Counted from the first letter of the stretch, positions 1 through 11,699 are shown. The stretch: DNA of 64,000 bases from Torymus aiolomorphi (GCA_036365515.1 CM070877.1:65546522-65610521); one strand, 5' to 3'. Translations and numbers: made by a program. The notes: generated by a model from the letters alone, not told the origin.

Positions 1-487
1 TAAATACTGGCATCTACCTTTTTGATCTTGCAAGAATAATTATCTACACTGAAATTATTACTTTAAAAGTTACAGTTTTCTAAGGAATAATCGTTATTAC
101 AATTATAACTTCCCATAATAATTTGTTGCAGGCGATAATTCAATAAATATCTGAAAATATAAAATATCAATATTTTTTAATCATCATATCAGCTTTACGT
201 AATGCATATTGTAATTGAAGTAAATAAGTGAATAAGGAACATCAGTCATCCCATTTAATTTTTTATTTAAAAATTATAAGAAATACGTTAAGCTGATGTG
301 ATGATTGAAAAAAAATTGATATTTAATATTTTCAGATATTATTTGAATTATCGCTAGTAGCAAATTATTATAGGAAGTTATAATTGTAATAACGTTTATC
401 ACTTAGAAAACTGTAACTTTTAAAGTAATAATTTCAGTGTAGATAATTATTCTTGCAAAGATCAAATAGGTAGATGCCAGTATTTAT
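1..487. repeat. Fold-back (palindromic) MITE-like repeat, left edge at window start
   Basis: The first ~210 bases (beginning TAAATACTGGCATCTACC) return as the reverse complement at about 285-487 (ending GGTAGATGCCAGTATTTA), with mismatches and small indels. The two arms enclose a ~75-base AT-rich centre. This is the form of a non-autonomous fold-back or MITE element. No coding capacity is seen. The outer boundary and any target-site duplication on the left cannot be judged because the element starts at the window edge. Confidence 0.85.
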
Positions 488-1412
488 AAGGTGTCGTCGA
501 TTAGAAAAAGACAAAATTATTCTTAATTTTAGATTTCAAAGTAAATAATTTTGTTGACATTCAGAAAGGCTTAAGGAACAAGAAAACTTTGTCCTGCAGA
601 TGTGCCTTTAAAAAATTTTTTAATTTTTTTCGAGAGGTAGGAGGAAATAACTTTTATAGTACTGTGATACATCTATGGTTCTCACATATTTAGCTAACTA
701 TAAGTCAAGTAAATATTTATATAATCCACTTCCAGTAACATGTTCCACTACATAGAACTCACTATAATGCAAGGATACGCTCGTGGGGCATCAGAATTTA
801 GATATTTCCTCCGCGTACTCAAGACAATTTTATACTTATAAACGTTAATAAAAAAAACAGCCAGAATATGGTAAAAAACGCTGTACCAACTTTTTTAGGC
901 TATCAACTCTTGTCAAATTTTCGGTAAATGTGATTGGATACGATGTGCCTACTATTAACAAAAATATTATCTCCGCGACGCTGCATTTTTATAAAAATTA
1001 AAATTAAATACTATTAGTCCGTTATAAAAAAACTTTTTTGTTTGTAAGAAACTATTGCATCTTGAAGAAAAATTGATTATATCACATAAAAACAGTAAGC
1101 AAATTAGTAAAACGTGTTTTTCTTGTCTTTATATATAAATGGGTCTGAAGTTTGCATCGTTGCATCGCATATATAAAGCAGTTGACAGAAAAAAAATTAT
1201 ACTTTAGGTACACATTGGTATTAGTAATTTTTTAAATAGGAAACTTGTGGAGGTTCGTTGCACACTCACGTTTATAAAATAATTTTCTTTACGAGTAACA
1301 AATACCAATACTTAGGGAATATCTTTGGAAATGATATAGGTATAGATAAGGATGCTAGCCTTTCCCTGAAAATTTAATCAATACGTATTGACAAATGTCA
1401 GTAATTTTTTAC
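488..1412. other. AT-rich intergenic stretch with repeat fragments, no gene seen
   Basis: No credible ORF. About 575-690 resembles the right arm of the palindromic MITE at 10588-10792 (shared words such as AACTTTGTCC and GTGCCTTTAAAAAA), so it is probably a half copy. At 1139-1168 there is an inverted match (GGGTCTGAAGTTTGCA) to the block that ends the satellite region at 9521. The remainder is unassigned. Confidence 0.5.
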
Positions 1413-1930
1413 TAGGGGTGCACGACTACTCGAAGATCCGAACTATTTGCTCTATAAACTCAACTCGACGAACTCAAGTCGAATCAAATGTTTTACTTGA
1501 TATATTGAGTAGTTAGAAATAGTTCGAGTAGTTCGAACTTTGATCGAGTGGTTTGAAATTATAGAACACTTCCAACTTCCAGTGCATAGTAGTGAATAAA
1601 TTATAAAAGAATTATAAATAAAAAATTATAGATAATTATAAGTAATCTTAGGATAATTATAATTATTATCGCTAAGTAGTAGCTAAATCCAAAAACAAAT
1701 TACATTCAGCTAATTAAGTATATAATATTATAAGTTACTAAGAGAGCCAGCTGGTTCTATCTAGATCGAACTACTTAATTCGAGTAGCTCGACTTCATTC
1801 GAGTAGTTCGAGTTGGTCCGAGTAGTTCAATCTGACTCGAGCAGTTCGAAGTATAATGTACTCGATTCAAGTTCGAAGAAAAAGCTCGATACAGTTCAAA
1901 CACGCCAAGCCGAGTACTTGTACACCCCTA
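1413..1930. mobile_element. hAT-like MITE with TAGGGGTG termini
   Basis: The element begins TAGGGGTGCACGA and ends TTGTACACCCCTA, an imperfect terminal inverted repeat. The flanks are TTTTTTAC (1405-1412) and CTTTTTAC (1931-1938), a 7/8 match that fits an 8-bp target-site duplication as in hAT elements. The 518-bp interior contains many degenerate TCGAGTAGTTCGA words on both strands, so it can fold extensively. It has no ORF, so any mobility would need a transposase supplied in trans. Confidence 0.75.
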
Positions 1931-1939
1931 CTTTTTACC

Positions 1940-2180
1940 CGTACTAGATTCTAAAGCAGAGCGTGCTACGCGCGCCTGAACACGAACCTATCTTACCTAC
2001 TGAATTCGCAAATGAAATTTTTTGACAACGCTCTGAAGTTGGCTCTGTAAGCTTCAATTCGATAATAATCACTATCACCTTTTTACAATAGGAACTAGAT
2101 TCTAAAACAGAGCGCGCTACGCTTGCCTGCACGCTAACCTATCTTGTTTGTATTGTTTGCAGATTTGTCACTGAATTTTA
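1940..2180. repeat. Pair of ~60-bp direct repeats
   Basis: ACTAGATTCTAAAGCAGAGC at ~1945 recurs at ~2094 as ACTAGATTCTAAAACAGAGC, followed in both by a similar ..GCCTG.ACNC.AACCTATCTT stretch. The spacing is ~150 bp. Function is unknown. Confidence 0.6.
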
Positions 2181-2689
2181 CAAACAAATGCATATAACTT
2201 TGCAGGTTTTGAAAATTTTTCAATTTTGATATCGGCGACTTCCCCTGAAATTTAAAAAAGGAAGAAAATGAGACCTTGCAAATTAAAATTGAATGAAAAA
2301 CAAAAAAGATTTGTATTTGATATTGATTTTTTTTTTTTAATGCACAAAACATACTTTTGCAAAATTGGAAATTCTTTAACAAAAATATTTTCCGTTATGT
2401 TCAGAACTCTGCTTCGTGTCATATTAGTTTTCAGATTCGAATGTGTAAATGAATTTTTGTAAAAAATGTTCATAGCTTTAGGTCTACTAGACCGCTGGAG
2501 CCACCTTAAAAAATTTTCATAGCACACCGACCTACCAGGGCTCAAATTAAAGTTTTTGGCAAACAAAAAAGTTAAACAAATTGTGCAACGATCGTAAGTG
2601 GGCCCCTGTTCATATTAATAAATATATCAATTGAAAGAGGACATGAAAAACATAAAAAATGACTGATTATTGACCGTTTTTTTATTTTG
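2181..2689. other. Unassigned AT-rich sequence left of the satellite
   Basis: Short overlapping ORFs on both strands have homopolymer-rich, low-complexity translations and no recognisable domain. I see no gene, RNA or mobile-element boundary here. Confidence 0.5.
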
Positions 2690-2935
2690 AGTCGATTTGG
2701 TTCATAATTTTTTTACAGGGAGTTTTTATGCTCAAAAAGTAATTCCAGCTTTAAAAAGTTTGGAAATGCCAGACGCCGCGGAATCAGATTTTTTTTGTCA
2801 CGACCCCTATATAATCGGCAGTTTGGGGTTTTCCAGAAAGTCGATTTGGTTCGTAATTTTTTACAGGTACTTTGTGTGCTCATAAAATAATTTCAGCAAT
2901 AAAAAGTTTGGAAATGCCAAACGCCGCCGAGTGAG
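2690..2935 (+). repeat. Left diverged monomers of the 163-bp satellite
   Basis: Two partial monomers carry the variant words GTCGATTTGGTTC.TAATTTTT and CCAGACGCCGCGGA rather than the core-array words. The same variant reappears on the right side of the array (8251-9335), so the core expanded between flanks of an older monomer type. Confidence 0.8.
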
Positions 2936-5900
2936 AATTTTTTTTCCTGCAAATACGCTGTATTATCAAATTTTTGGGCCCGTTTGGAAATGTTCCGGGG
3001 AGTTTATTTTCTTCTTAATTTTTCTACATGTAGCTTGTGTTCCTAGAAATTAATTTCCACGATAAAAAGTTTGGAAATGCCCAAAGCCGCTGAGGGAGAA
3101 TTTTTTTTCTTACAAACACGCTGTTTGTCACCTTTTGGGCCCGTTTGGAAATGTTCCGGGGAGTTTATTTTCTTCTTAATTTTTTTACATGTAGCTTGTG
3201 TTGCTAGAAAGTAATTTCCACGATAAAAAGTTTGGAAATGCCCAAAGCCGCTGAGGGAGAATTTTTTTTTCTTACAAACACGCTGTTTGTCACCTTTTTG
3301 GGCCCGTTTGGAAATGTTCCGGGGAATTTATTTTCTTCTTAATTTCTTTACATGTAACTTGTGCTGCTAGAAAGTAATGTTCGCGATAAAAAGTTTGGAA
3401 ATGCCCAAAGCCGCCGAGTGAGAATTTTTTTTCCTGCAAATACGCTGTATTATCAACTTTTTGGGCCCGTTTGGAAATGTTCCGGGTAGTTTATTTTCTT
3501 CTTAATTTTTTTACATGTAACTTGTGCTGCTAGAAAGTAATGTTCGCGATAAAAAGTTTGGAAATGCCCAAAGCCGCCGAGTGAGAATTTTTTTTCCTGC
3601 AAATACGCTGTATTATCAACTTTTTGGGCCCGTTTGGAAATGTTCCGGGTAGTTTATTTTCTTCTTAATTTTTTTACATGTAGCTTGTGTTGCTAGAAAG
3701 TAATTTCCACGATAAAAAGTTTGGAAATGCCCAAAGCCGCTGAGGGAGAATTTTTTTTTTCCTGCAAATACGCTGTATTATCAACTTTTTGGGCCCGTTT
3801 GGAAATGTTCCGGGGAGTTTATTTTCTTCTTAATTTTTTTACATGTAGCTTGTGTTGCTAGAAAGTAATTTCCACGATAAAAAGTTTGGAAATGCCCAAA
3901 GCCGCTGAGGGAGAATTTTTTTTTCTTACAAACACGCTGTATTATCAACTTGTGCTGCTAGAAAGTAATGTTCGCGATAAAAAGTTTGGAAATACCCAAA
4001 GCCGCCGAGTGAGAATTTTTTTTCCTGCAAATACGCTGTATTATCAACTTTTTGGGCCCGTTTGGAAATGTTCCGGGGAGTTTATTTTCTTCTTAATTTT
4101 TTTACATATAGCTTGTGTTGCTAGAAAGTAACTTCCACGATAAAAAGTTTGGGAATGCCCAAAGCCGCTGAGGGAGAATTTTTTTTTCTTACAAACACGC
4201 TGTTTGTCACCTTTTTGGGCCCGTTTGGAAATGTTACGGGGAATTTATTTTCTTCTTAATTTTTTTACATGTAACTTGTGCTGCTAGAAAGTAATGTTCG
4301 CGATAAAAAGTTTGGAAATGCCCAAAGCCGCCGAGTGAGAATTTTTTTTCCTGCAAATACGCTGTATTATCAACTTTTTGGGCCCGTTTGGAAATGTTCC
4401 GGGTAGTTTATTTTCGTCTTAATTTTTTTACATGTAGCTTGTGTTGCTAGAAAGTAATTTCCACGATAAAAAGTTTGGAAATGCCCAAAGCCGCTGCGGA
4501 GAATTTTTTCTTACAAACACGCTGTTTGTCACCTTTTTGGGCCCGTTTGGAAATGTTCCGGGAGTTTATTTTCTTCTTAATTTTTTACATGTAGCTTGTG
4601 CTGCTAGAAAGTAATGTTCGCAATAAAAAGTTTGGAAATGCCCAAAGCCGCCGAGTGAGAATTTTTTTCCTGCAAATACGCTGTATTATCAACTTTTTGG
4701 GCCCGTTTGGAAATGTTCCGGGAGTAAATTTTCTTCTTAATTTTTTTACATGTAGCTTGTGTTGCTAGAAAGTAATTTCCACGATAAAAAGTTTGGAAAT
4801 GCCTAAAGCCGCTGAGGGAGAATTTTTTTCTTACAAACACGCTGTTTGTCACCTCTTTGGGCCCGTTTGGAAATGTTCCGGGAGTTTATTTTCTTCTTAA
4901 TTTTTTACATGTAGCTTGTGCTGCTAGAAAGTAATGTTCGCGATAAAAAGTTTGGAAATGCCCAAAGCCGCCGAGTGAGAATTTTTTTCCTGCAAATACG
5001 CTGTATTATCAACTTTTTGGGCCCGTTTGGAAATGTTCCGGGAGTTTATTTTCTTCTTAATTTTTTTACATGTAGCTTGTGTTGCTAGAAAGTAATTTCC
5101 ACGATAAAAAGTTTGGAAATGCCCAAAGCCGCTGGGGAGAATTTTTTTTCTTACAAAGACGCTGTTTGTCACCTTTTTGGGCCCGTTTGGAAATGTTCCG
5201 GGTAATTTATTTTCTTCTTAATTTTTTTACATGTAACTTGTGCTGCTAGAAAGTAATGTTCGCGATAAAAAGTTTGGAAATGCCCAAAGCCGCCGAGTGA
5301 GAATTTTTTTTCCTGCAAATACGCTGTATTATCAACTTTTTGGGCCCGTTTGGAAATGTTCCGGGTAGTTTATTTTCTTCTTAATTTATTTACATGTAGC
5401 TTGTGTTGCTAGAAAGTAATTTCCACGATAAAAAGTTTGGAAATGCCCAAAGCCGCTGAGGGAGAATTTTTTTCTTACAAACACGCTGTTTGTCACCTTT
5501 TTGGGCCCGTTTGGAAATGTTCCGGGAGTTTATTTTCTTCTTAATTTTTTTACATGTAGCTTGTGCTGCTAGAAAGTAATGTTCGCGATAAAAAGTTTGG
5601 AAATGCCCAAAGCCGCCGAGTGAGAATTTTTTTTCCTGCAAATACGCTGTATTATCAACTGTTTGGGCCCGTTTGGAAATGTTCCGGGGAGTTTATTTTC
5701 TTCTTAATTTTTTTACATGTAGCTTGTGTTGCTAGAAAGTAATTTCCACGATAAAAAGTTTGGAAATGCCCAAAGCCGCTGAGGGAGAATTTTTTTCTTA
5801 CAAACACGCTGTTTGTCACTTTTTGGGTCCGTTTGGAAATGTTCCGGGGAGTTTATTTTCTTCTTAATTTTTTTACATGTAGCTTGTGTTGCTAGAAAGT

Positions 5901-7893
5901 AATTTCCACGATAAAAAGTTTGGAAATGCCTAAAGCCGCTGAGGGAGAATTTTTTTTCTTACAAACACGCTGTTTGTCACCTCTTTGGGCCCGTTTGGAA
6001 ATGTTCCGGGAGTTTATTTTCTTCTTAATTTTTTACATGTAGCTTGTGCTGCTAGAAAGTAATGTTCGCGATAAAAAGTTTGGAAATGCCCAAAGCCGCC
6101 GAGTGAGAATTTTTTTTCCTGCAAATACGCTGTATTATCAACTTTTTGGGCCCGTTTGGAAATGTTCCGGGGAGTTTATTTTCTTCTTAATTTTTTTACA
6201 TGTAGCTTGTGTTGCTAGAAAGTAATTTCCACGATAAAAAGGTTGGAAATGCCCAAAGCCGCTGAGGGAGAATTTTTTTCTTACAAACACGCTGTTTGTC
6301 ACCTTTTGGGCCCGTTTGGAAATGTTCCGGGAGTTTATTTTCTTCTTAATTTTTTTACATGTAGCTTGTGCTGCTAGAAAGTAATGTTCGCGATAAAAAG
6401 TTTGGAAATGCCCAAAGCCGCCGAGTGAGAATTTTTTTCCTGCAAATACGCTGTATTATCAACTTTTTGGGCCCGTTTGGAAATGTTCCGGGGAGTTTAT
6501 TTTCTTCTTAATTTTTTTACATGTAGCTTGTGTTGCTAGAAAGTAATTTCCACGATAAAAAGTTTGGAAATGCCTAAAGCCGCTGAGGGAGAATTTTTTT
6601 TTCTTACAAACACGCTGTTTGTCACCTCTTTGGGCCCGTTTGGAAATGTTCCGGGAGTTTATTTTCTTCTTAATTTTTTTACATGTAGCTTGTGCTGCTA
6701 GAAAGTAATGTTCGCGATAAAAAGTTTGGAAATGCCCAAACCCGCCGAGTGAGAATTTTTTTCCTGCAAATACGCTGTATTATCAACTTTTTGGGCCCGT
6801 TTGGAAATGTTCCGGGAGTTTATTTTCTTCTTAATTTTTTTACATGTAGCTTGTGTTGCTAGAAAGTAATTTCCACGATAAAAAGTTTGGAAATGCCCAA
6901 AGCCGCTGAGGGAGAATTTTTTTTTCTTACAAACACGCTGTTTGTCACCTTTTTGGGCCCGTTTGGAAATGTTCCGGGTAATTTATTTTCTTCTTAATTT
7001 TTTACATGTAACTTGTGCTGCTAGAAAGTAATGTTCGGGATAAAAACTTTGGAAATGCCCAAAGCCGCCGAGTGAGAATTTTTTTCCTGCAAATACGCTG
7101 TATTATCAACTTTTTGGGCCCGTTTGGAAATGTTCCGGGTAGTTTATTTTCTTCTTAATTTTTTTACATGTAGCTTGTGTTGCTAGAAAGTAATTTCCAC
7201 GATAAAAAGTTTGGAAATGCCCAAAGCCGCTGAGGAGAATTTTTTTTCTTACAAACACGCTGTTTGTCACCTTTTTGGGCCCGTTTGGAAATGTTCCGGG
7301 AGTTTATTTTCTTCTTAATTTTTTTACATGTAGCTTGTGCTGCTAGAAAGTAATGTTCGCGATAAAAAGTTTGGAAATGCCCAAAGCCGCCGAGTGAGAA
7401 TTTTTTTTCCTGCAAATACGCTGTATTATCAACTTTTTGGGCCCGTTTGGAAATGTTCCGGGGAGTTTATTTTCTTCTTAATTATTTTACATGTAGCTTG
7501 TGTTGCTAGAAAGTAATTTCCACGATAAAAAGTTTGGAAATGCCCAAAGCCGCTGAGGGAGAATTTTTTTTTCTTACAAACACGCTGTTTGTCACCTTTT
7601 TGGGCCCGTTTGGAAATGTTCCGGGTAATTTATTTTCTTCTTAATTTTTTTACATGTAACTCGTGCTGCTAGAAAGTAATGTTCGCGATAAAAAGTTTGG
7701 AAATGCCCAAAGCCGCCGAGTGAGAATTTTTTTTCCTGCAAATACGCTGTATTATCAACTTTTTGGGCCCGTTTGGAAATGTTCCGGGGAGTTTATTTTC
7801 TTCTTAATTTTTCTACATGTAGCTTGTGTTCCTAGAAAGTAATTTCCACGATAAAAAGTTTGGAAATGCCCAAAGCCGCTGAGGGAGAATTTT
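2936..7893 (+). repeat. Core satellite array, ~163-bp monomers in alternating A/B dimers
   Basis: About 31 monomers, each containing AAAAAGTTTGGAAATGCCCA and GGGCCCGTTTGGAAATGTTC. Spacing between successive copies is ~161-165 bp. Two subtypes can be read directly. A has CCACGATAAAA, GCTGAGGGAGAA and ACAAACACGCTGTTTGTCACC-type words. B has TTCGCGATAAAA, GCCGAGTGAGAA and CAAATACGCTGTATTATCAAC-type words. From ~4149 to 7860 they alternate A-B with one A-A exception near 5760/5921, giving a ~326-bp higher-order unit. A truncated monomer (~100 bp) occurs at ~3886-3986 and a hybrid at ~3721. The many short minus-strand ORFs here are frame accidents of the repeat. Confidence 0.95.
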
Positions 7894-8250
7894 TTTTTAT
7901 TGCATTTTTACATCTACCCTGTATAATCACCCGTTTGGGGTGGTTTTGGGGTGGGTATAATTTGATATCGGTTTATATCAATTATTTTTGATGAATTCTT
8001 GTGTTATTTACAATATCTGGTGTCATTCTCCCTGAGAAATTTGATTTTAGAAAAATGGAATTTTCGTTCTCTTAGGTTGTCTTACGAATTCCGTGTTAGG
8101 GGTGGGGGGTAGTTTGGAATTGATTTATTTTGATCAATTTTCATGTATTCTTCCATTATTTGCAGTATATTATGCTATTCATGTGGAAAAAAGGTGTTTT
8201 TCGAAAATCGAATTTTCGTTGGATCGCAACGTTGCAAACTTTAAACCCAT
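7894..8250 (+). repeat. Non-tandem block bordering the satellite, first copy
   Basis: After the last core monomer comes unique-looking sequence, then a block (about 8083-8250) containing TTACGAATTCCGTGTTAGGG, GTGGGGGGTAGTTTGGAATTG, TTTTCGAAAATCGAATTTTC and GATCGCAACGTTGCAAACTT. The same block recurs at 9349-9521 and, diverged, at 32826-32980. It is therefore a regular companion of this satellite and probably marks a unit boundary. Confidence 0.8.
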
Positions 8251-9335
8251 GGGGGTTTTCCGGGGAGTCAATTTGGTTCGTAATTTTTTTATAGCGAGTT
8301 CTTATGCTCAAACAGTAATTCCAGCATTAAAAAGTTTGGAAATGCCAGACACCGAGCAGTGAGAATTTTTTTCCGTCACGACCCCTATATATCTGATTAT
8401 ATAATCAGCTGTTTGGGGGTTTTCCGGGGAGTCGATTTGGTTCGTAATTTTTTTACAGGGAGTTTTTATGCTCAAAAAGTAATTCCAGCTTTAAAAAGTT
8501 TGGAAATGCCAGACACCGAGCAGTGAGAATTTTTTTTGCGTCACGACCCCTATATATCTGATTATATAATCAGCTGTTTGGGGGTTTTCCGGGGAGTCGA
8601 TTTGGTTCGTAATTTTTTTACGAGTAGTTTGTGTGCTCATAAAATAATTCCAGCAATAAAAAGTTTGGAAATGCTAAACGCCGCTGAGAGAGAATTTTTT
8701 TTCGGTCACAACCCCTATATATATGATTATATAATCTGCTGTTTAGGGGGTTTCCGGGTAGTCGATTTGGTTCGTAATTTTTTTACAGGGAGTTTTTATG
8801 CTCAAAAAGTAATTCCAGCTTTAAAAAGTTTGGAAATGCCAGACACCGTGCAGTGAGAATTTTTTTTCCGTCTCGACCCCTATATATCTGATTATATAAT
8901 CAGCTGTTTGGGGGTTTTCCGGGGAGTCGATTTGGTTCGTAATTTTTTTACGAGTAGTTTGTGTGCTCATAAAATAATTCCAGCAATAAAAAGTTTGGAA
9001 ATACCAAACGCCGCGGAGAGAGAATTTTTTTTCCGTTACTACCCCTATATAATCAGCTTTTTGGGGGTGTTCCGGTGAGTCGATTTGGTTCCTAATTTTT
9101 TTTCGGGTATTTTGTATCCTCAGAAAATAATTCCAGCAATAAAAAGTTTGGAAATACCAAACGCCGCGGAGAGAGAATTTTTTTTCCGTTACTACCCCTA
9201 TATAATCAGCTTTTTGGGGGTGTTCCGGGGAGTCGATTTGGTTCCTAATTTTTTTTCGGGTATTTTGTATCCTCAGAAAATAATTCCAGCAATAAAAAGT
9301 TTGGAAATACCAAACGCCGCGAAGAGAGAATTTTT
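8251..9335 (+). repeat. Right diverged monomers of the 163-bp satellite
   Basis: About seven monomers of the GGAGTCGATTTGGTTCGTAA variant with longer spacers containing CCCCTATATATCTGATTATA. Subtypes with GGGAGTTTTTATGCTCAAAA and with GTAGTTTGTGTGCTCATAAA tend to alternate, again suggesting dimeric amplification. The last two monomers (from ~9060 and ~9218) are almost identical. Confidence 0.85.
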
Positions 9336-9521
9336 TTCTCTTAGGTCATCTTACGAATTCCGTGTTAGGGGTGGGGGGTAGTTTGGAATTGATTTATTTT
9401 AATCAATTTTGATGTATTCTTCCATTATTTGTAGTACATTATATCATCCATGTGGAAAAAAGTGGTTTTTCGAAAATCGAATTTTCGTTGGATCGCAACG
9501 TTGCAAACTTCAAACCCATAT
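9336..9521 (+). repeat. Non-tandem block bordering the satellite, second copy
   Basis: Near-identical to 8083-8250 from the TTACGAATTCCGTGTTAGGG word to GTTGCAAACTTCAAACCCAT. It closes the satellite region. An inverted, diverged match to its terminal ~30 bases is at 1139-1168. Confidence 0.8.
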
Positions 9522-9716
9522 GATTGATTCTGCCATACTTCCCAATTCCGTGTCCCAACTTGCATGGGGCTATAAATTAAAAAAAAACTCCTATCATTTT
9601 TTGTTGTTATAGGTATAACATCACTAAAATAGTTTAAAGAAACTTGCATTTAAAATAAGGTGATTTAAGTATTAAACTTTCTTAACCTTGTTTTGGGTAA
9701 GTTACGGTGGAATAAC

Positions 9717-10120
9717 CATAGAGTTATTATAGATAGAGTAGGGGAGTCCGCCAAAACAGCGTACCATCTATAGAAAGAGAAAGAAGATAAAAGACCCCTT
9801 TCTGTCTCTCTCTCTTGTAACCATAGCAACCGCTGACAAAGGTGAGGTTAACTAGATTTATTTGAATTTTATAAGAATATTATTTACCGACTTCAACGAA
9901 TTTCTTAACTTTTTAATCTTAAAAAAGATTTAAACGTACTTTTTCTCTTAAAAGATTGTAATATTTTAATAATTTGTGATGTTGAAATTACAGTTTGAAT
10001 CTGCGCATGCGTCAGTAGATAGATAGGGTACCGCGGGTTTCTTTCTCTTTTTAACCGTTAGGACGTTTCCACTTGCAGGCAACCATATGCCTCCCCTGCT
10101 CTATCTATAATATCTCTATG
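9717..10120. mobile_element. 404-bp MITE with perfect 8-bp target-site duplication
   Basis: The terminal inverted repeats are ~31 bp: CATAGAGTTATTATAGATAG at the left and the reverse complement of CATAGAGATATTATAGATAG at the right, followed inward by the AGGGGAG / CTCCCCT pair. The element is flanked by GGAATAAC at 9709-9716 and 10121-10128, a perfect 8-bp duplication. An 8-bp duplication is known for hAT, P and Merlin-type elements; the CA...TG ends do not decide between them. There is no ORF. It lies ~190 bp upstream of the first visible exon of the DUF4806-like gene. Confidence 0.9.
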
Positions 10121-10312
10121 GGAATAACTCATATATGATGAAGAAATTGTTTGATTAAAATAAGAAAACTGTCAATAATTTTTTTAAATTTTACAAAATA
10201 ATGGTTTATTTTTATTGTATAAATATATAAATATTATATAAATATAGGCTGTTTCTGTTTAATTTATATCAATAATTATACAAATTTCACGGTTGTGTTA
10301 TTTTCGTTATAG

Positions 10313-10515
10313 ATATACTTACGGAAAGTAAATACAAGACTTATCATAATCAGTTATTAAAAAAGTTGAATAATCTGAAGTTACAGTCTCACAGAAATGT
10401 AAAAGAAGATGAAACAGGATATTCATTACTACCAGAATTTCCACTAAATAGTATTTTACAGTTAAAGCAATTAAATCAATTACTTGATTCGTCTCCAGAT
10501 GCAAGGGAGCAATTC
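10313..10515 (+). CDS. DUF4806-like protein, internal exon (first of three visible)
   Basis: Bounded by an acceptor (TTTTCGTTATAG) and a donor (CAATTC|GTAAGC). It is 203 nt, entered in phase 1 and left in phase 0. The single open frame reads ...KEDETGYSLLPEFPLNSI.. and ends SSPDAREQF. The FPL..I.QL.QLNQLL...PDAREQF pattern matches the start of DUF4806, a ~80-residue domain of unknown function found in many insect proteins and often in TE-rich genomes. It lacks an initiator ATG, so at least one upstream exon is missing here, possibly before the satellite. The join to 11536 preserves the frame. Function is unknown. Family assignment is from memory of the domain pattern, not a search. Confidence 0.7.
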
Positions 10516-10587
10516 GTAAGCAAATTTAATCAAATAAAATATTGATCTGTTCGTGCTTTGAAAAATTATTTGATTATAATATCATTC

Positions 10588-10792
10588 ATATGAGCTGTTC
10601 TCAAAATTATTTCCTTTTACGTCTCGAAAAAGGTAAACCAATTTTTTTAAGGCACACTCATGGGGCAAGGTTTTTCTTGTTTAATTAGGCTTTTCGGAGT
10701 GTGAAAACCTTGTCCCACAAGTGCGCCTTCAAAAAAATTTTTTTACTTTTTTGGAGGCGTAAAAAGGAAATAATTTTGGGAATAGCTCATAT
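10588..10792. mobile_element. Palindromic MITE in intron
   Basis: The ~90-bp arms are reverse complements (CATATGAGCTGTTCTCAAAA at left versus the complement of TTTTGGGAATAGCTCATAT at right). They include AAGGCACACTCATGGGGCAA paired with TTGTCCCACAAGTGCGCCTT. A short loop of ~25 bp separates the arms. It sits in the intron between exons 10313-10515 and 11536-11695. A partial relative lies near 575-690. Confidence 0.8.
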
Positions 10793-11535
10793 CACAATCT
10801 CAAAAAGAAAATACTACGCGAGGGCACGTTTGGATTTTATTAGTGCATCTCAATTTAGAGTTGAAATTTTTTGTTACGAAATATATTTGAAAAATCCCTT
10901 CTTGAAGTAATGAGCGGCCATGTTGAAGCGTGTAAAGGCTTGATTTTGATTGGTCCATAAGAAGAAGGCGCGAGAAATTGTTACCGTGTTTGAATTTTTG
11001 AAATGACTTTTTACATTCAATGACTGAATAATTTTTTATTTAATCAAAATAAATTAATAGTATATTTTAACATGGGTACGGAAGGCGATCATTTACTCGC
11101 TTTGCTTGTGCAAAAATGTCGTCTAAGCAAAAAGGTTTTACGCACCAATTTCGAATCGTATTTTATACCACCTGAGCCGACTAAAATTAAAGTTATAATT
11201 TTGAACTTAGAGTATTATAAAAATTGTTAAGTTCTGGCTTTGAAAAAATACTTAAATAAGATAAAAGTAAAACATAATAAAGATAGCATACATAACCTCA
11301 GAAACAGAAAAGTAGACGTGAAGCGCGTTTAAACATCACTTGTTCCAAATTTTGGTTTTTGAAATTTTTCTTGGTCATATACCAGCATTCCTTTCAATTC
11401 AGTAAGACAAAAACTGTCATCTAATACGAGATATTTTTACAAATGGGTATTTTCTGATAACACTTCAGTACAACTTAATCTTTCATAGTTTAGAAATTTC
11501 AGTAATAATAAATATAAAAATATTTTTTATTGCAG
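10793..11535 (+). other. Intron sequence of the DUF4806-like gene
   Basis: Non-coding apart from a 52-codon open frame (11072-11230) that I do not support as a gene. About 10915-10985 is less AT-rich and contains ATTGGTCC (an inverted CCAAT word). No other feature is recognised. Confidence 0.5.
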
Positions 11536-11695
11536 AGTGACATGATGAAAAAAATTGGAGGAGAAAATGAAGGTCAATGTATAAGAAATGCACTACGCCA
11601 TATAATGACCTATGATTTAGGAGCAGTCTACTCTTGGTCAGACCAACGGGAAACAGAAAATTTCAAAGTGACAAAAGTCTGCGCTATTGTAAAAG
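11536..11695 (+). CDS. DUF4806-like protein, second visible exon
   Basis: Bounded by TTTTTTATTGCAG and AAAAG|GTATAA. It is 160 nt, entered in phase 0 and left in phase 1. It encodes SDMMKKIGGENEGQCIRNAL.. followed by YDLGAVYSW and ends KVTKVCAIVKG (the last codon is split). The pattern ..IGG.......R..L.......YSW......F....V..IV corresponds to the middle of DUF4806, where homologues read IGG..(V/I)...RRIL..L.....A..YSW.G. The frame joins correctly to both neighbours. Its downstream intron is 12,490 bp and carries the nested elements at 12246-24112. Confidence 0.75.
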
Positions 11696-11699
11696 GTAT

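Noticed and set aside
4604..7415. Several 80-residue minus-strand frames with similar proteins in the 163-bp satellite
   Set aside because: They follow the repeat period, break wherever oligo-T length changes and lack any domain; they are frame accidents of the satellite.
2936..7893. Regular repeats considered as a CRISPR array
   Set aside because: Monomers are contiguous 163-bp satellites without unique spacers, in a eukaryotic context.
11072..11230. 52-codon ATG frame (MGTEGDHLLALL...) with an upstream ATTGG word
   Set aside because: No homology recognised, no splice or polyadenylation context, and length is within chance for this region. Kept as intron sequence.
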